From Diphasiastrum complanatum (taxonomy: Eukaryota > Streptophyta > Lycopodiopsida > Lycopodiales > Lycopodiaceae), in assembly GCA_029204225.1 (NCBI GenBank), contig CM055102.1, positions 36,824,585-36,888,584 of the forward strand: a stretch of 64,000 nucleotides of DNA, in the 5' to 3' direction. Numbering within the stretch: position 1 is the first letter of the stretch; each line of letters begins with the position of its first letter. Position numbers and translations under genes: made by a program. The notes beneath the pieces are model-generated. The model was not told the DNA's origin and searched no databases. It worked only from the letters and a program-made list of their open reading frames with translations. This document shows, in pieces, positions 24,101-35,552 of the stretch.

Positions 24101-25075
24101 AGAACCGTCTCCAAGTATAATGAATCTCGAATAATTCGTCTTCTTGTACTCAGATAAAATTTGTTTCAAGGAAACAAAATGTGAGGTGGCTCTCAAATCA
24201 AGTACTACTTCTCGAGTTTTTGAATTTGAGGAACAACATTGATTAGCATAAACATATGCTACTGAGTTCCTTGTTGTCCCTTCTTCTGTTGCTTTGGAGC
24301 ATTCTGCTTTGTCTTCGACATAGTTTGAATATGAAGGTTCGTTTCAATTCTGCTCCTTTTTGTTTCTGGGATTTTGATAACAGTCTACTGCTGCATAACC
24401 TCGTTTATGACAATGAATGCAATCAATTTTTGGATTTAACCAACACTTGTCTTCTGTATGACCTGATCTTTTACATCTGTTGCAAATCTTCCTATCACCA
24501 GAATTTTTTTGTTGTTTTCCAGATTGTTGATCATTTGTCTTGGACTCATTCTTTTTAGACGACTCCCTCTTAAACTTAGACTTCTTTGAAGATTTATTCT
24601 TTTGAGTAAATAGAACATTTTCAGAATCACCATTATCGTCATAGCGTTCACGAGCTTCTACTTCCTCTTTGACTCCATCTATTGCCTTTTGAAGTGTCAT
24701 TGTCGCATCTTTCACCAATAAGGTTCGAGTTGTGTGGAATGACCTGGGTAGGGCTCAAAGAAAATGACAGAGTTGTTTTTCTTTTGAAATTGCATTTTCC
24801 GTGCCAGAATTTTGCAAGGAAATAAACAGATCCTTTATCTTTCGTACGAATGTGGTCAGAACTTTGTTGTCCCATTTTAGGTAAGTTAATTGGTCTTCCA
24901 AAAACATGATCTGATTACGAGATCGAGTCTCATTCTTGGTTTGCAATTCTTCCCATAAATCTTTTGCGTTTGAGCCCATTGAAGAGACAAAAGAGCTGCT
25001 TTTAACTAAGCTCTTACACACCACGTGTTACAACTCCCTAGGATCATCGACTGCCTTGAACTCCCATCCAACTTG
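21159..25075 (-). pseudogene. copia D polyprotein, near full length, decayed
   Basis: All copia domains are present in order on the minus strand. Gag at 25,075-24,755, its N-terminus lost. A zinc knuckle (CNRCKRSGHTEDKC, about 24,485-24,444) and a second Cys/His pair. Protease near 24,200, where the catalytic DSGA has become DLRA. Integrase at 23,686-23,318 with HSD, TDRGGEY and GIVE, all three acidic residues kept. RT at 22,444-21,626 with YVDD near 22,050. RNase H at 21,548-21,159 with SSCEAEY and MDNTSA. Frameshifts and stops separate the blocks. No 5' LTR is visible to the right. A 3' LTR and polypurine tract lie to the left. Confidence 0.85.
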
Positions 25076-25351
25076 CTTCTATTATCATATTTATGATCAA
25101 CCCTATAGGCAAGTTTTAAATGGGCCAATCAAATTTTGGACCTTCTATTAACGCTTAAAAGGAGGCCTAGGGTAATGCATTGCCCATTAAGATTCAAAAA
25201 ATGAAAAAAGTGGAAGGACCAAGCAAAGCAAAACAAAGGCAAGATAATTGGGATCGTTATGAATCATACCTAGTACCTTAATCACAATAGCTTTGGCCTT
25301 ATTAAGTCCATTAGCGTGTGTGAGATTTAGTATTTGCGGTGGGATCATTCA

Positions 25352-25406
25352 TATGTGTGTGTGTGTGTGTGTGTGTGTCTCTCTCTCTCTCTCTCTATAT
25401 ATATAG
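25352..25406. repeat. compound microsatellite (TG)n(TC)n(TA)n
   Basis: Runs of TG (to about 25,377), then CT (to about 25,396), then TA (to 25,406), about 320 bp upstream of the SF3B6 start codon. Confidence 0.95.
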
Positions 25407-25567
25407 ATGTTTATGCCCTCTGTTCAATGATCAACCCATAGGCACGCACGTTTGCGGCAGGCGGAGGTGCTGGTGGCTACTTTGCGTCTTAAAATCAAAT
25501 CCGTACGACAAAGGTAAAGATCGCGCATGCTTCATCAGTATAGGGTTACATCGAACTCGCTATTCTC

Positions 25568-25645
25568 TATAAACTCTTTTGAGCGACGCAAGACATTTGT
25601 GTCAGTTTTCAATTCTTCTCAAACCCTTGTCCTAGTTTTAGGGTT
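25568..25645 (+). promoter_or_regulatory. SF3B6 core promoter: TATA box and telo-boxes
   Basis: TATAAA lies at 25,568-25,573. An AAACCCT telo-box is at 25,621-25,627 and a reverse one, TTTTAGGGTTA, at about 25,637-25,647. Telo-boxes near the start site are typical of plant genes for translation and RNA processing. The transcription start is inferred to lie near 25,600. Confidence 0.55.
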
Positions 25646-25726
25646 AGGCGATGTTCAGTTTAATTTTATTGGTGCAGAACGTTAATTTGCAGATTCTTGC
25701 TCGCTTGTTCGGATAGCTTCACGATC

Positions 25727-26101
25727 ATGGCTGCTCTTAGCATTCGACGTGCAAACACCCGTTTACCTCCTGAGGTGAACAGAGCGCTTTATGTAAGAAA
25801 CCTTCCATTCAATATATCGTCCGAAGAAATGTATGATATATTTGGAAAGTATGGAGCAATCAGACAGATCCGAATTGGCACGAGCAGGGAGACGAAGGGG
25901 ACTGCGTATGTTGTGTATGAGGATATTTATGATGCCAAGAACGCTGTAGATCACCTTTCAGGATTTAACGTGGCCAACAGGTATCTCATTGTACTGTATT
26001 ATCAGCCGTCTAAAATGTCAAAGAAGGCTGATCAGCGAAAGAAGGAAGAAGAGCTTGCTAAATTGCAAGAGAAGTACGGTGTATCCACCAAAGACAAGTA
26101 A
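25727..26101 (+). CDS. SF3B6: splicing factor 3B subunit 6 (p14)
   Basis: SF3B6 is the small RRM protein of the U2 snRNP SF3b complex. It sits at the branch-point adenosine of pre-mRNA in the nucleus and binds SF3B1. The 124-residue protein is one uninterrupted frame, the same length as plant homologues. It has one RRM (about 18-95) with RNP2 LYVRNL at 21-26 and RNP1 KGTAYVVY at 57-64. Tyr22, the residue known in human p14 to contact the branch adenosine, is kept, as is the N-terminal RLPPEVNR segment and the C-terminal Lys-rich tail ending in YGVSTKDK. I chose the ATG at 25,727 because it gives the conserved N-terminus; an in-frame ATG at 25,697 would add ten unconserved residues. The frame has no damage, unlike nearly everything else here. 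Confidence 0.95.
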   Translation: MAALSIRRANTRLPPEVNRALYVRNLPFNISSEEMYDIFGKYGAIRQIRIGTSRETKGTAYVVYEDIYDAKNAVDHLSGFNVANRYLIVLYYQPSKMSKKADQRKKEEELAKLQEKYGVSTKDK

Positions 26102-27811
26102 GGTCAAGAGTTAGCATAGATTTGTATTCAACCGAGCTGCCAAACTATTGTCTAGCTGTTGATATCATCATGACATATTATGTGAAAATTGTATGTTCTT
26201 TAAGAGTACTATCAAATGGAAGTGATTAATGAATTATGAAGTATCAGATAGAATGGTACGGAGTTCCTGCATTCAAATTATAGTCGCAAGTTTAGGAACC
26301 TGTGTATGGCTGTGTTCAGGAGACATTTTCTGTTGCAATAGTTAGTTTACACTCGCTGCCAGCATTCAAATGCATTCGAATTATGATTCAGACTCATTTG
26401 GAACCTGGACATTTGAAAGGTATTTGTAATCTTAATTTTCATATAGTGTAAGTGGAAGCAGGATAACTTGTAGATGTCATTATCAAGATACCATTATCAA
26501 GACAGTTACCCTGTGACTCTGCTAAAAAAGAAATAGCAAGTATGCTTTGAAATCAACCCTTGTTTGCTGATTCTGCCTATAACGTTGCTTGCCCTACCAG
26601 GCTTGTGGGGTTTCTGGGCAAAACTCGCTCACAAGTATATTTTGAAATTTTTTTTGGTCCCCTGGCATAGTTAACATGAAACGCTTTCCTCCCTTCTTGA
26701 GAAAGGCGGACACGTTCTTATCAAGGGTCTTCTTTTCATGAACGCATTCCCGAATTCAGGAACGTCAGGTCGCTCAAGGAATGTTCTGAATCATTCTTTG
26801 ATGGTGGGAAGAAGTCCCTTTGGCCATGCAAATCACTTGGACGTTTAGGACCTGTCACCTAATTATGTTTGGGCCTCTAAGACCTAATCTTTATTAGGAT
26901 GACTATTTTGTGTACTGAGAGGCCTCTTTGTAAATGCAGATGGCTTGTTTGATAGTTTTGTTTTGAGTTGGTTTAGGGTAGCTATGGATTGGAGATCATA
27001 CTTTGCTTTGGAAGGTGGTATCTAAAACATGACAATGTGGTTCTCGTCTCGAAAATGAATTTTTAACAAATAAAATCAAGGAAATCCACAATGGAATTGT
27101 TGATGTAAGATCTTAATCTGATTGTTTTTGTAAGAATAATGATTATTATCGACCCATCACAAGGCTGATAAAATGAGTTGGAAGTGAGTGCAAACTAAAT
27201 TACAGAAAAAATAGCTAGCCAATAAGACCTTTAAAAGTTGCAATATAACTCAGAGCCCTGCTGAAATATGGATCTCAATATATGCCACATGTCGGGATTG
27301 GGTGCAAAATGTAGAAAAGTAAGATTGTAGGAATACTTAAGAATCTATAGTTGATACTTTGAGGTTGGTGTTGCTTCATCAGCAATTTTGTGTAGATTTT
27401 CAAGTTTACTACAACTTTTTTTTGCTTCTATTGGTCTTCCCTTTTGTTATGTGATTTTATTGTAATTTTTTTACAATAGGCATTCCTTTGAGGCACACCT
27501 TCGAACCCTACAAAGTAAAGTTTAAGCGACATCATTTGAGTAGTGTGCTAAGAAATGTAGGCTTTTCACATGCGACACAAAGATATGCTCGATGTTATGT
27601 GACCTATACATGCCTGAAGTTGGATGGGTTTCCAAGTATTACAATCGAGTTGCATTGCCTATGGCTTAAGGTTCCTACATCTCATCTTTTTGTCAAAGTA
27701 CATGCTTCCTTATTGGTCAATATACATTCTAGTATTTCAATAGTTTTATAATAGCTCTTATTGGTTACGCCTTCTTATTCTGAACTAAGCCAGTAATGTA
27801 TTCAATAACCC
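26102..27811. other. SF3B6 downstream region, no further gene seen
   Basis: The first few hundred bases should hold the SF3B6 3' UTR; AATGAA-like polyadenylation signals are present near 26,228. An 87-codon frame at 27,488-27,751 has no recognisable motif. I see no retroelement landmarks up to the LTR-like block at 27,812. Confidence 0.5.
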
Positions 27812-28302
27812 TGTGAGGACCCAGTCACACATATTATGACGCATGGAGGTGTTGGAGTGTAAAGTTGGAGTGAGCTTGGTCAAGCGAGCTTTGTCAAAAA
27901 TTCGAGCGAGCTTTTTATAATAATAATTTTTCTTTACCTTATGACGTCATAATTTTTCTAAGGTTTACCTTATGACATCACTGACTTCTCTATATAAATT
28001 TGTGAAATTTGATATATTCTAATTTCACAAATAGATATATATAATTTTTCTTTGTTGTATCATTCAACTGTGTATTTTGTCTTCTAAGATGGTAGTATTT
28101 ACCAGGTGTTATGATCATATATTGTTTATGATGCAATTCATATTATTGTTTATGATGCAATAACACGCAGTGTATAGAATGGAAGTCCAGACAAAATGCA
28201 TAGATATACAGCACTTACGAAAAACATTAGTAAGAAAAACATCTTGGCGAAGTCTCTTCTTATCGCTAAACTATAACGACGTGTCACCCTCTGGGTGTCA
28301 CA
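27812..28302 (+). repeat. candidate solo LTR
   Basis: Begins TGTGAGGACCC and ends GGGTGTCACA, a near-complementary pair of ends as in many plant gypsy (chromovirus-type) LTRs. Inside is a promoter-like arrangement: the perfect bZIP/as-1 site TGACGTCA at 27,942-27,949, a second copy of its context (TTTACCTTATGACATCA) about 30 bp on, and a TATATAAA box at 27,991-27,998. The TATA is followed by a perfect 12-bp inverted repeat (27,998-28,009 and 28,021-28,032, 11-base loop). No target duplication was found, so the call rests on the ends and layout only. Confidence 0.35.
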
Positions 28303-29620
28303 TTTCAACAATCACAAAATGTTAGCCCATAATCCAAAATTAAGGGCAAAAAATAGCTTCAAGCAATAAATAAAAATAAGTGTTGAAGTGTACGTCACGT
28401 GCTTACAACCTCCTTCAGAATTCCACAACATAGATCTATAGGAAAATCTTTTAAACAAAAAAATTGTTGAAATTTCTTTTGGAAATTTTGACATAATCCT
28501 TTTTATCTAGGCACTAGGTAATATCTAAATTAGAAATGTCTCATAACATGCAACCTCAACACTAGAAAAAATGTCTATGGAATGTAACAAAACATGCAAC
28601 GAGAAATATTACAAATAGACAAAATTTGACAAGAATAAAGACCAAGGCAAGCCTGCAGTAAAAAAAAAAAGAGCAAACATTTGCTTAACATGGCTAAAAA
28701 GCCAAAATGAGAAACTTTCTCTAGAATTTCCATTTGCAATAAAGATCTCATCATCATGTTTGACTTAGGAAAAATTTGTCAAAGCTTGTGTTCTTAATAT
28801 GAGCTTTTACAATCGACTGTCAACTACAATTGCATGCTAGTAACTCGAGCATAAGATGGGGCACGACAAAGATGGTACAACAATGCAGCTAGTTCATATT
28901 TTGGCTCCCATGATGCCTATAAATATAGGTTGATTCTTGAACAGTCGTGAACTTTAGGGAAGGAATTCTCAAAATAGCAAAAGTGGTTAATGAAGCTAGT
29001 ACAACTTTTTGTAAGCAGCCAATATAAGACACCTTTTCAAGAAAGACTACATGTAAAATATGTGCAATTGAAGGGCCGCACAGGCTTCCATGTATTCGCT
29101 TTTATGAATAATAAATATTTGGGTCCTTATTGTCTATTTTCAATCAATTTACTCAATATCCTAGAAGTCTAGGTGATTGGTCATGTAGTGATTTGGCCAT
29201 GCTTGGGCTCTATTGGATGACTCACATGCCTAACAGGAACAATCTTTTTTTAGTGTAAATAGGTTGGCATGATACTTACCCAATCTTTTATTTTCAGGTT
29301 ATGTTTAGTAGCACGACGTTATTTCAGTGTCCATTTGAGCAATAAAGTAAGGGTCTCATAGTTGATTTATAGCCTACCATTCTAAAAATTTCAAGCCCTA
29401 AGATTCACTGTGTGCACAAACGTAAATATTAAATTCAGTAAATGGATAACATTTTACTAAACTATGAACTATGAGTTTAGGGTATTCTATGGACTATGAG
29501 TTCTTGTGGTATTTCTGACATTTGTGTGTGTTATTTTAGTTGTAACTTTGACCTATCACTACAAAAATGTTAACACAAGCTAGTTTGCATAATTTTCACT
29601 TGTAAATGACTTTGAGGCCA
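28303..29620. other. no recognisable gene
   Basis: AT-rich with only short frames on both strands. No LTR ends, RNA gene or domain landmark was recognised. Confidence 0.5.
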
Positions 29621-30237
29621 TGTTGTGGGATATCACACATGCCAAAAGCATAGGATACCTCATTCTAAGTCAAATCATTAACCTAGTTTTGGAATGTGGC
29701 CAAAGAGTGCATAGATAGGGTAGAGAAAAAATAGGAGCTTAAAATAACAATTTTTTCATTGTTTTTTGATCTCAAGGTATTGACCCTAATCAGGGTGGAT
29801 AAAGTGGATCTTTAGGTTAGATGTTAGGGTTAGGATATGATGAATGTATAGAACCCCTAATATGCTCAAATCCAAGCTCTACATGTATAAATATGTGATG
29901 AGATTTCCATCCAATTATGAGCAAAATCGAGATTTTCTTTCATGACTAGTTTGAGTCTACGATTTGATTGATGAATGCTATTGGCATATGATTTTTTAGG
30001 ACCATTGGATGAGTTTGGAGGTGCAAGTACAGTACACAGGCAACATCAAGCCGTACACTCACACGTGTGAAGAGTTTGACCTGATTTTGGAGCTAATTCA
30101 TGGAGTTCAGGCCAAGATAAGCTAGAAATCAATGCATTGATTAGTAATCTAGCTTCTAGATCTTGATTGCATCTTAAGTAGGTGCTTTCTCCATCATTTC
30201 TAGGATTAAATGAGTTTATTTTGCTATATTTGTGACA
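29621..30237 (+). repeat. copia H LTR
   Basis: The right end is defined by TGTGACA abutting a perfect copia primer binding site at 30,238. The left end at TGTTGTGGGATA (29,621) is only a plausible TG start. It contains the palindrome TCACACGTGTGA at 30,058-30,069. Confidence 0.5.
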
Positions 30238-30250
30238 TGGTATCAGAGCC
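30238..30250 (+). other. copia primer binding site
   Basis: TGGTATCAGAGCC is the canonical plant Ty1/copia site that pairs with the 3' end of initiator tRNA-Met. It follows the LTR end directly. Confidence 0.85.
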
Positions 30251-30777
30251 ATTCCAAGAAATGAGCTATAAAGAATGCTAGGATCATAGATTTTGATATA
30301 ATTCAAGCATTGATTGCTATCTAGACACAATCTATGATTTGTACTTTCAATCTTTGATCAATTTGAGTGAGGAGGGATCTAATGGTTTTTTATTTGTAGG
30401 CTTTTTAGCTTCAAAATCCGAGTTGTGGTCATCTCTTATCGATTGGATCAAAATAGCAAGTATTTTGTGCTTTTTTCATGTTGATGCTACTCGATTTGTG
30501 GAGTCAATCACAAAGAATAGTTTTCAATCATTCAATAGGAAGGTAGATCATCATTCTTGGTACTGCAATAAGTCATTCTTAGGCTTATTAAGGTCCTTGA
30601 AAGTCAATTTTGGGGTCAACCTAAAGGTTTTGACAAGTACTCATCAAGAGAATGCAATTCTAGTCAAGATTGTGTTCAATTTTGCTTGTTTTTATGAAAT
30701 AGTTTGGATTGATTATTATAGTGAGTGGTGAAGAGGATGAGCCTATTCACCCTCAAGAAGCTACAAGGTACAAGAGG
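30251..30777 (+). pseudogene. copia H leader and gag start, truncated
   Basis: About 470 bases of leader follow the primer site; an open frame at 30,339-30,731 within it has no landmark. From about 30,724 a different frame reads SGEEDEPIHPQEATRYKR, which matches the first helix region of copia gag. The element then stops and reverse-strand gypsy sequence begins. Confidence 0.5.
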
Positions 30778-31440
30778 AGGTGCAGGTTGGCCACCAGAAT
30801 CCTGCCAACAATATTTTTCGTGATGTCATCTCAGATAAGAAATGTCCACCTCCACTTCCTTCATGGGTTAGGAAAATGATAAGTGTTGTTTTTCCCTCTG
30901 TGAGACACCTACGAATAATGTCATCTGCCCCTTTTTTATATAGATGTTCAACAATGAGGGTGTAGGGAGCAGATTTATGAATCAATGCTCGCTGGGTGGG
31001 TTTAGGTAGATTTGGATCAATTTGGCCTGTAGTAAGGTATTCAATGATTTCGCGGGCCCAAACTAGGGTGTAGTCTACCTGAAATAAAGTGGCATCAGGG
31101 AGGTCATCATTGACACCTTCCGTTGATTTGTCATTGCTAGGGATTCGTGAAAAATGATCAGCTAAAAAATGTTGCGAACCCCTTCTAACAACGACTCAAA
31201 ACTCAAACTCGTGAAGTAACAACAACCAGCGTGTTATGTGTCCAGTGGTGCATGTCTTGTTTAGAAGATATAATAACGCCCGATGATCGGTGTAAAATAC
31301 AAAGGATTTTTCTAAAAGATAATAATGAAATTTTTGAATCGCGTATTCTTGCGTTCAATCCTTGGGTGGTTCCATTACAATGGGACACTTCATTTTGTCT
31401 TTCATAGCCATTTTTTTTTTAGAGTGTCAGTAGAAAATGA
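30778..31440 (-). pseudogene. gypsy RNase H to integrase zinc domain
   Basis: Reading leftwards: an RNase H segment (FVFYTDHRALLYLLNKT near 31,300-31,250), the linker VNDDLPDATLFQVD near 31,110-31,070, a KKGADDIIRRC segment near 30,930, and the integrase zinc region ending in FWWP near 30,800. The linker is clearly related to that at 15,890, so both come from related gypsy families. Stops and shifts are frequent. No RT upstream on this strand is continuous with it. Confidence 0.75.
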
Positions 31441-31818
31441 TGGTTGGTCTTTTCGCAGATGGGATTTAGGATCAGGTACTTCATGCAGAAGAGACTCATC
31501 TAACTCGAAAAGTGACTCTGCTTCATGGATGTTCCACTCTAAGGTAGGTTTCTTGACACGGTAAGTCTTTATCCTGCTTACTATTGCTAATGACGATAAA
31601 GGTTTAGGAGATTCCGGGATAAGACGTTGTGCCCAATGTGCACAAAGGGTCATCGACATCCAGGCCAAGCCGCGCCAAGCCAGCCAACGAGCACAAACAT
31701 TCAAACGCTTATTGCTTGAAAGAGAATCACCTACGAGACTCACGTGCTGCAGAAAAGCCAGCAAAGCAACTAAGACTCAAAAATCTGATGTAGTAGGCGA
31801 AGCAGATCTCGGGAACCT
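31441..31818 (-). other. open frame of unknown origin beside gypsy
   Basis: A 120-codon minus-strand frame (31,402-31,764) continues to the right of the RNase H fragment. It shows an acidic segment (HEAESLFELDESLLHEVPD) but no motif I can name. By position it may be decayed gypsy RT-RNase H or an insertion. Confidence 0.3.
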
Positions 31819-32640
31819 TTGACCACACATTGGTGGCCCTTGTACTCTGCTCAACTAACACAGATTCTTAACAGCACGGCCTCTCTGACAATAATTACAA
31901 CAACCGTAGGCTCAACCATACATCAACAGATTCTGGCAGTAACCCAGGCGGACCAGAGAGTCTCACTCGACACCACTCATATAATGACCACTTTGGTGCT
32001 AACACCCACTTCACCATCCATCTCCACTGCTACTACATCCCTCTAATCACCATTCATGTTACTCTACCATCTCCTACCCCCAAATCACCACCCCCCCCCA
32101 TCATCACTACTAACCCCTCCTCTGCATTTTAGGATCAACCCAGCTCTTCACAGCTCCCTCCACAACACGAACCCTATGTTCCTCCATTCATTGACATTTC
32201 TCACAACTATCCAGATCTATCTCAACATCTTGCTTATTTAGGTCCTTGGGAGTAGCTTCCCCCTTCAGTGCAAAAGGCAATCTGGGCAAATCACAACAAA
32301 TGCACATACCTTGCCCAAGCTATTTTAGACTATTAGTCATTTTGGGGCACTACCATCCAGGAAAACCTCTCACTAAAAGCAATTATAGGAGGCGACCAAA
32401 GTAGCCAAGCACGCCAACGAACAAGTAGCACACGCACGTCGGGATGAAGAACTCACCTTTGACTAGATGGATCAAATGTGCGTGGTCATGGACGAGCTTC
32501 AAGCAGAGATAAACCAAAAGGACACACAACTAAGACAGCTCCAACAACTCTTGGATGTAGAAACTATTTCCAACCAAGAATTGTGTGCCGCTATAATGTG
32601 CAAAACAATCCCAATTCAAAAATTACATTAAAAACCATAA
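31819..32640 (+). pseudogene. Pro/Thr-rich plus coiled-coil fragment, unknown
   Basis: I do not recognise a family. The forward strand encodes a Thr/Ser/Ile-rich low-complexity region (31,819-32,046), a Pro/His-rich part (about 32,050-32,240; DQPSSSQLPPQ, LAYLGPWE), and then a heptad-patterned, Glu/Gln-rich segment of coiled-coil character (about 32,395-32,600; DELQAEINQKDTQLRQLQQL). Several stops interrupt it. The order of low-complexity linker then coiled coil repeats that of the unknown gene at 14,856-4,739, and both lie beside gypsy pol remnants. Here it is antisense to those remnants. Confidence 0.4.
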
Positions 32641-32839
32641 TGTCCGAACCAGGATTTTTTTGAAAGGGAAACTGATAATGTGGGACTGATTAGTCCGGTT
32701 GCTAGATTCACACAATCTCGATATAGACCATAGCTGGTAAGGTCTTGAACTGAATTGAACGAACTTGGACAGAAGGTTTAGGTCAATTTGGGCAGTCCTT
32801 TGTATGATGGTGCTCGATTCCACAGTTATCACATAGGGG

Positions 32840-33920
32840 TTAGAATTTGAGCTTATCGGGACAACGGATGCTAGGATGTCTGCTAGCACAAACAAAACAA
32901 TCTCTCAAGGCATGCATGGGTTGTGCTGCATAGTATGACTGGTTTGGATCATATGTGACAGTAGTGACGTCATATTGGTATGTCGGGTCCACTTGATAAC
33001 TAACATCTTGGATTTCTTCAACGTAATATGTAACTGGATCAACATAGTCGGGATCAACATAGTGAGTAGGTGCTTGTGGCTGGGATTGATTTCTAAAACT
33101 GCTGTGGGCTTGGAGGTCGTGGCTGAAATTGTCCTGGTCGTTGATAAGTCTGTTGAGGATTGTAAGGTGTTGGACCAGGGGGTCGGTATTGCCTGTACAT
33201 CGGTCTTGCATTTTGTGGGGAATATGTTTTCACATGTGGGCACTCGTTGGCAGTATGGTTTTGAGAGCAGATAGGGCACCACACGTTCTCTAGGTCTTTT
33301 CAGCCATATCTTTAAGCACTTTTTTGAAATGAGCGGTAAGCTTATCCATTTGGGCTTGTTGAGTTTTTTTTGCCAAGTATCCATATGGGGTGTAGCAAGT
33401 CAATGGAATTAGAACTAGAGGTGTGCTCAAGGTGTGAATGATTTTTAACGAGAACTTTTCCCTTGTGCTCACAACGATCATATTCATCATCGGATCCATT
33501 ACTTCTTTCAGCTGGTCGTTTGAATTAGCTGAAGTTCTCTTCTGATTGATTTAGGTAAGCCTACCAAAAAGAGTTTCTTAGCCATTTTTTCTGTGATTTT
33601 CTCATCAACGCATTCCACCTTGAGACACTCAAAGTGCTCAATGTAGGCACATATAGATTCATCCCTTCTCATCTTGATATGAGATAGTTGTATGAAAGGG
33701 ATTTGGTCAACTTGGAGGGTTTAAATCATTTGGTAAAGGATGTGGTAAGGGTTTCCTAGGAAACTATATCAGACTCTTCAAGATTAAGATACCATTCCTT
33801 AGTGTCCCCAAGTAATATCATAGGAAATAGGCATAAATTTTTATTCTCAGAAGTATTACCATAGAATTTGCAGGCATTTTTAAAATCTTGGAGAAATCTG
33901 ATTGGGTCGGATGCTCTATT
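32840..33920 (-). pseudogene. gypsy gag with two zinc knuckles
   Basis: From about 33,920 leftwards: a gag core start of the form DPIRFLQDF, a GDTKEWYLNLEE segment near 33,810, and IQLSHIKMRRDESICAYIEHFE near 33,690-33,620, needing frame changes. Then a Pro/Gln/Tyr-rich region with two Cys/His knuckles, CPICSQNHTANEC near 33,278-33,240 and CFVCASRHPSIRC near 32,912-32,873. Two such knuckles are typical of RNA-binding nucleocapsid regions. It is fused directly to RT sequence at its upstream (right) end. Confidence 0.75.
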
Positions 33921-33924
33921 TTCA

Positions 33925-34300
33925 CCCGATTGTAACCGCTGAAACCATCTAGAAAACTATAGGCTTCTGCTCCTGCTACTCTGTCCAAACACTTTCCATA
34001 AATGGTAAGGGAAAATGATCTTTCTTTGTAACTGCATTTAAAGCTTTCAAGTCCACATAGATTCGCATTTTGCCATTCTTCTTGGTTACTATGACTATTG
34101 GTAATACCCATTTTGTGTGTTCGATTTCATAAATGAAATTGGCATCAACAAGTAACTTCTGCAACTCTTGCTTGATCAATTCAGTGTAGTTAGGATTGTA
34201 GCGATAGTAGCAGCTCACCTTGGGGACTGCTCCATCCACCAAGTGTTGGACCCTTTCCATGCCTCCCTAATCGTCGCGATCAAGAGGGCAAAGTCAGAGT
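33925..34300 (-). pseudogene. gypsy reverse transcriptase N-terminal fragment
   Basis: The minus strand shows GAVPKVSCYYRYNP, ELQKLLVDANFIYEIEHTKW, VTKKNGKMRIYVDLKALN and, after a frame change, AEAYSFLDGFSGYN. This is the RT fingers-palm start, closely similar to the forward gypsy RT at 12,450-12,740. It stops right after FSGYN, before the YXDD motif, and gag sequence of a like element follows at once. Confidence 0.8.
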
Positions 34301-34829
34301 TTGGATCTCCAACCGGGTGAGTCATCATGTAGTACGAACTTCGATCCAATGGGGAGGGGGTTAAACTTCGGATCTAGATGGAGTCTAAGCCTACCAAGGG
34401 TGTCAATCTTGTCATAAGATCTAGATGTGGAATGGGTTAGATGAGGGGTGAGATGCTTGACACTCTTCTTTGCTCTTTTTGGATTTTGGGTTTATGGATG
34501 GATCTTCTTCTTTAATCTATGCTTTTTGATAAATCTAGGCTTCTTGAGCTCTACTTATTCTCCTCGTGAGGCTTATCTTCTCAAGGGAGGAGTGCAATGG
34601 AAGAGAATCTACATATTGGATCCTATTGATCACTCCAAATTGATTTTCTAACACCTATTTTACTATTGTGTGATTTTGTGGATTAGAAGGATGAAAGCTT
34701 GAGCTAATGATCTTTCTATTTGTGACAGCATGATTAAGCAATGACAATCAAACATTCATTCATCCACAAACAAGCATAAAATGTCAAAATAGGGGGACTT
34801 TACAAAAGTAGAAAATTGGAGGAGGAGGC
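34301..34829. other. no clear gene; RT-flanking gypsy debris
   Basis: The minus strand just right of the RT fragment holds short peptide-like stretches that may be the RT upstream linker. The rest (34,450-34,829) shows nothing I can name. Confidence 0.4.
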
Positions 34830-34965
<136 letters not shown>

Positions 34966-35099
34966 GTTGGAAATCAAGCCCACAATTGCCTCCTTGGAAT
35001 TACAACTCAGACAACCAATTTATTTGAAGAACGTCTACAACGGGCTTCCGGCTGATCTCCAGCAAAGGGTAATCAATCCTATTATAATTTCAAGTTCAG

Positions 35100-35552
35100 A
35101 TGTTAAGTTTAATAACTTGAAGTCATTGAAGACTTGACCGTCTTCAAGGACTTCCACAAAATTAGCATTTAGAACAAGTATGTAGAAATACATTACTTTC
35201 GTGACAGTTTGCAAAAATACTCTAAGTGCCGTGACAGTCTACAAAAATGAGCTATGTTCGTGACAACTTCGTCTTTTTTGCATTTTCACGAAATGCGAAG
35301 AGAGAGAAAATTCCCAAAGGTCATCTATTTCAAGACTTGAACTGTTTTAGGGTACCTTCGACTTTTTTGCGAAACACCCGAAGAGAGAGAAAAAGCGAAG
35401 GTCGTCTATTTTGAACAAAGGACATTCCAAGCCACTTCCCGAAATTTGCGAAGTGAGAGAAAACTACTTCACGTAAAATGCGAAGTGAGAGAATTTTCAA
35501 CGTCCTTGTCCGCGTCAACATTCCTAATTTGTTGACAATATACACTATGCCA
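35100..35552 (+). repeat. copia F 5' LTR, left part
   Basis: From 35,455 to 35,546 it matches the 3' LTR at 44,243-44,336 closely (ACTTCACGTAAAATGCGAAG and following). Upstream are repeated units built on GCGAAGWGAGAGAAA at about 35,295, 35,380 and 35,449. The LTR is broken at TGCCA (35,548-35,552) by the insertion of copia C and resumes at 41,989. The true left end is not fixed. Confidence 0.65.

Noticed and set aside
25697-25726. Upstream in-frame ATG for SF3B6
   Set aside because: It adds ten residues not seen in the conserved family; the ATG at 25,727 gives the usual length and N-terminus.
27488-27751. 87-codon forward frame downstream of SF3B6
   Set aside because: No motif, no start or splice context, and composition like the surrounding non-coding DNA.
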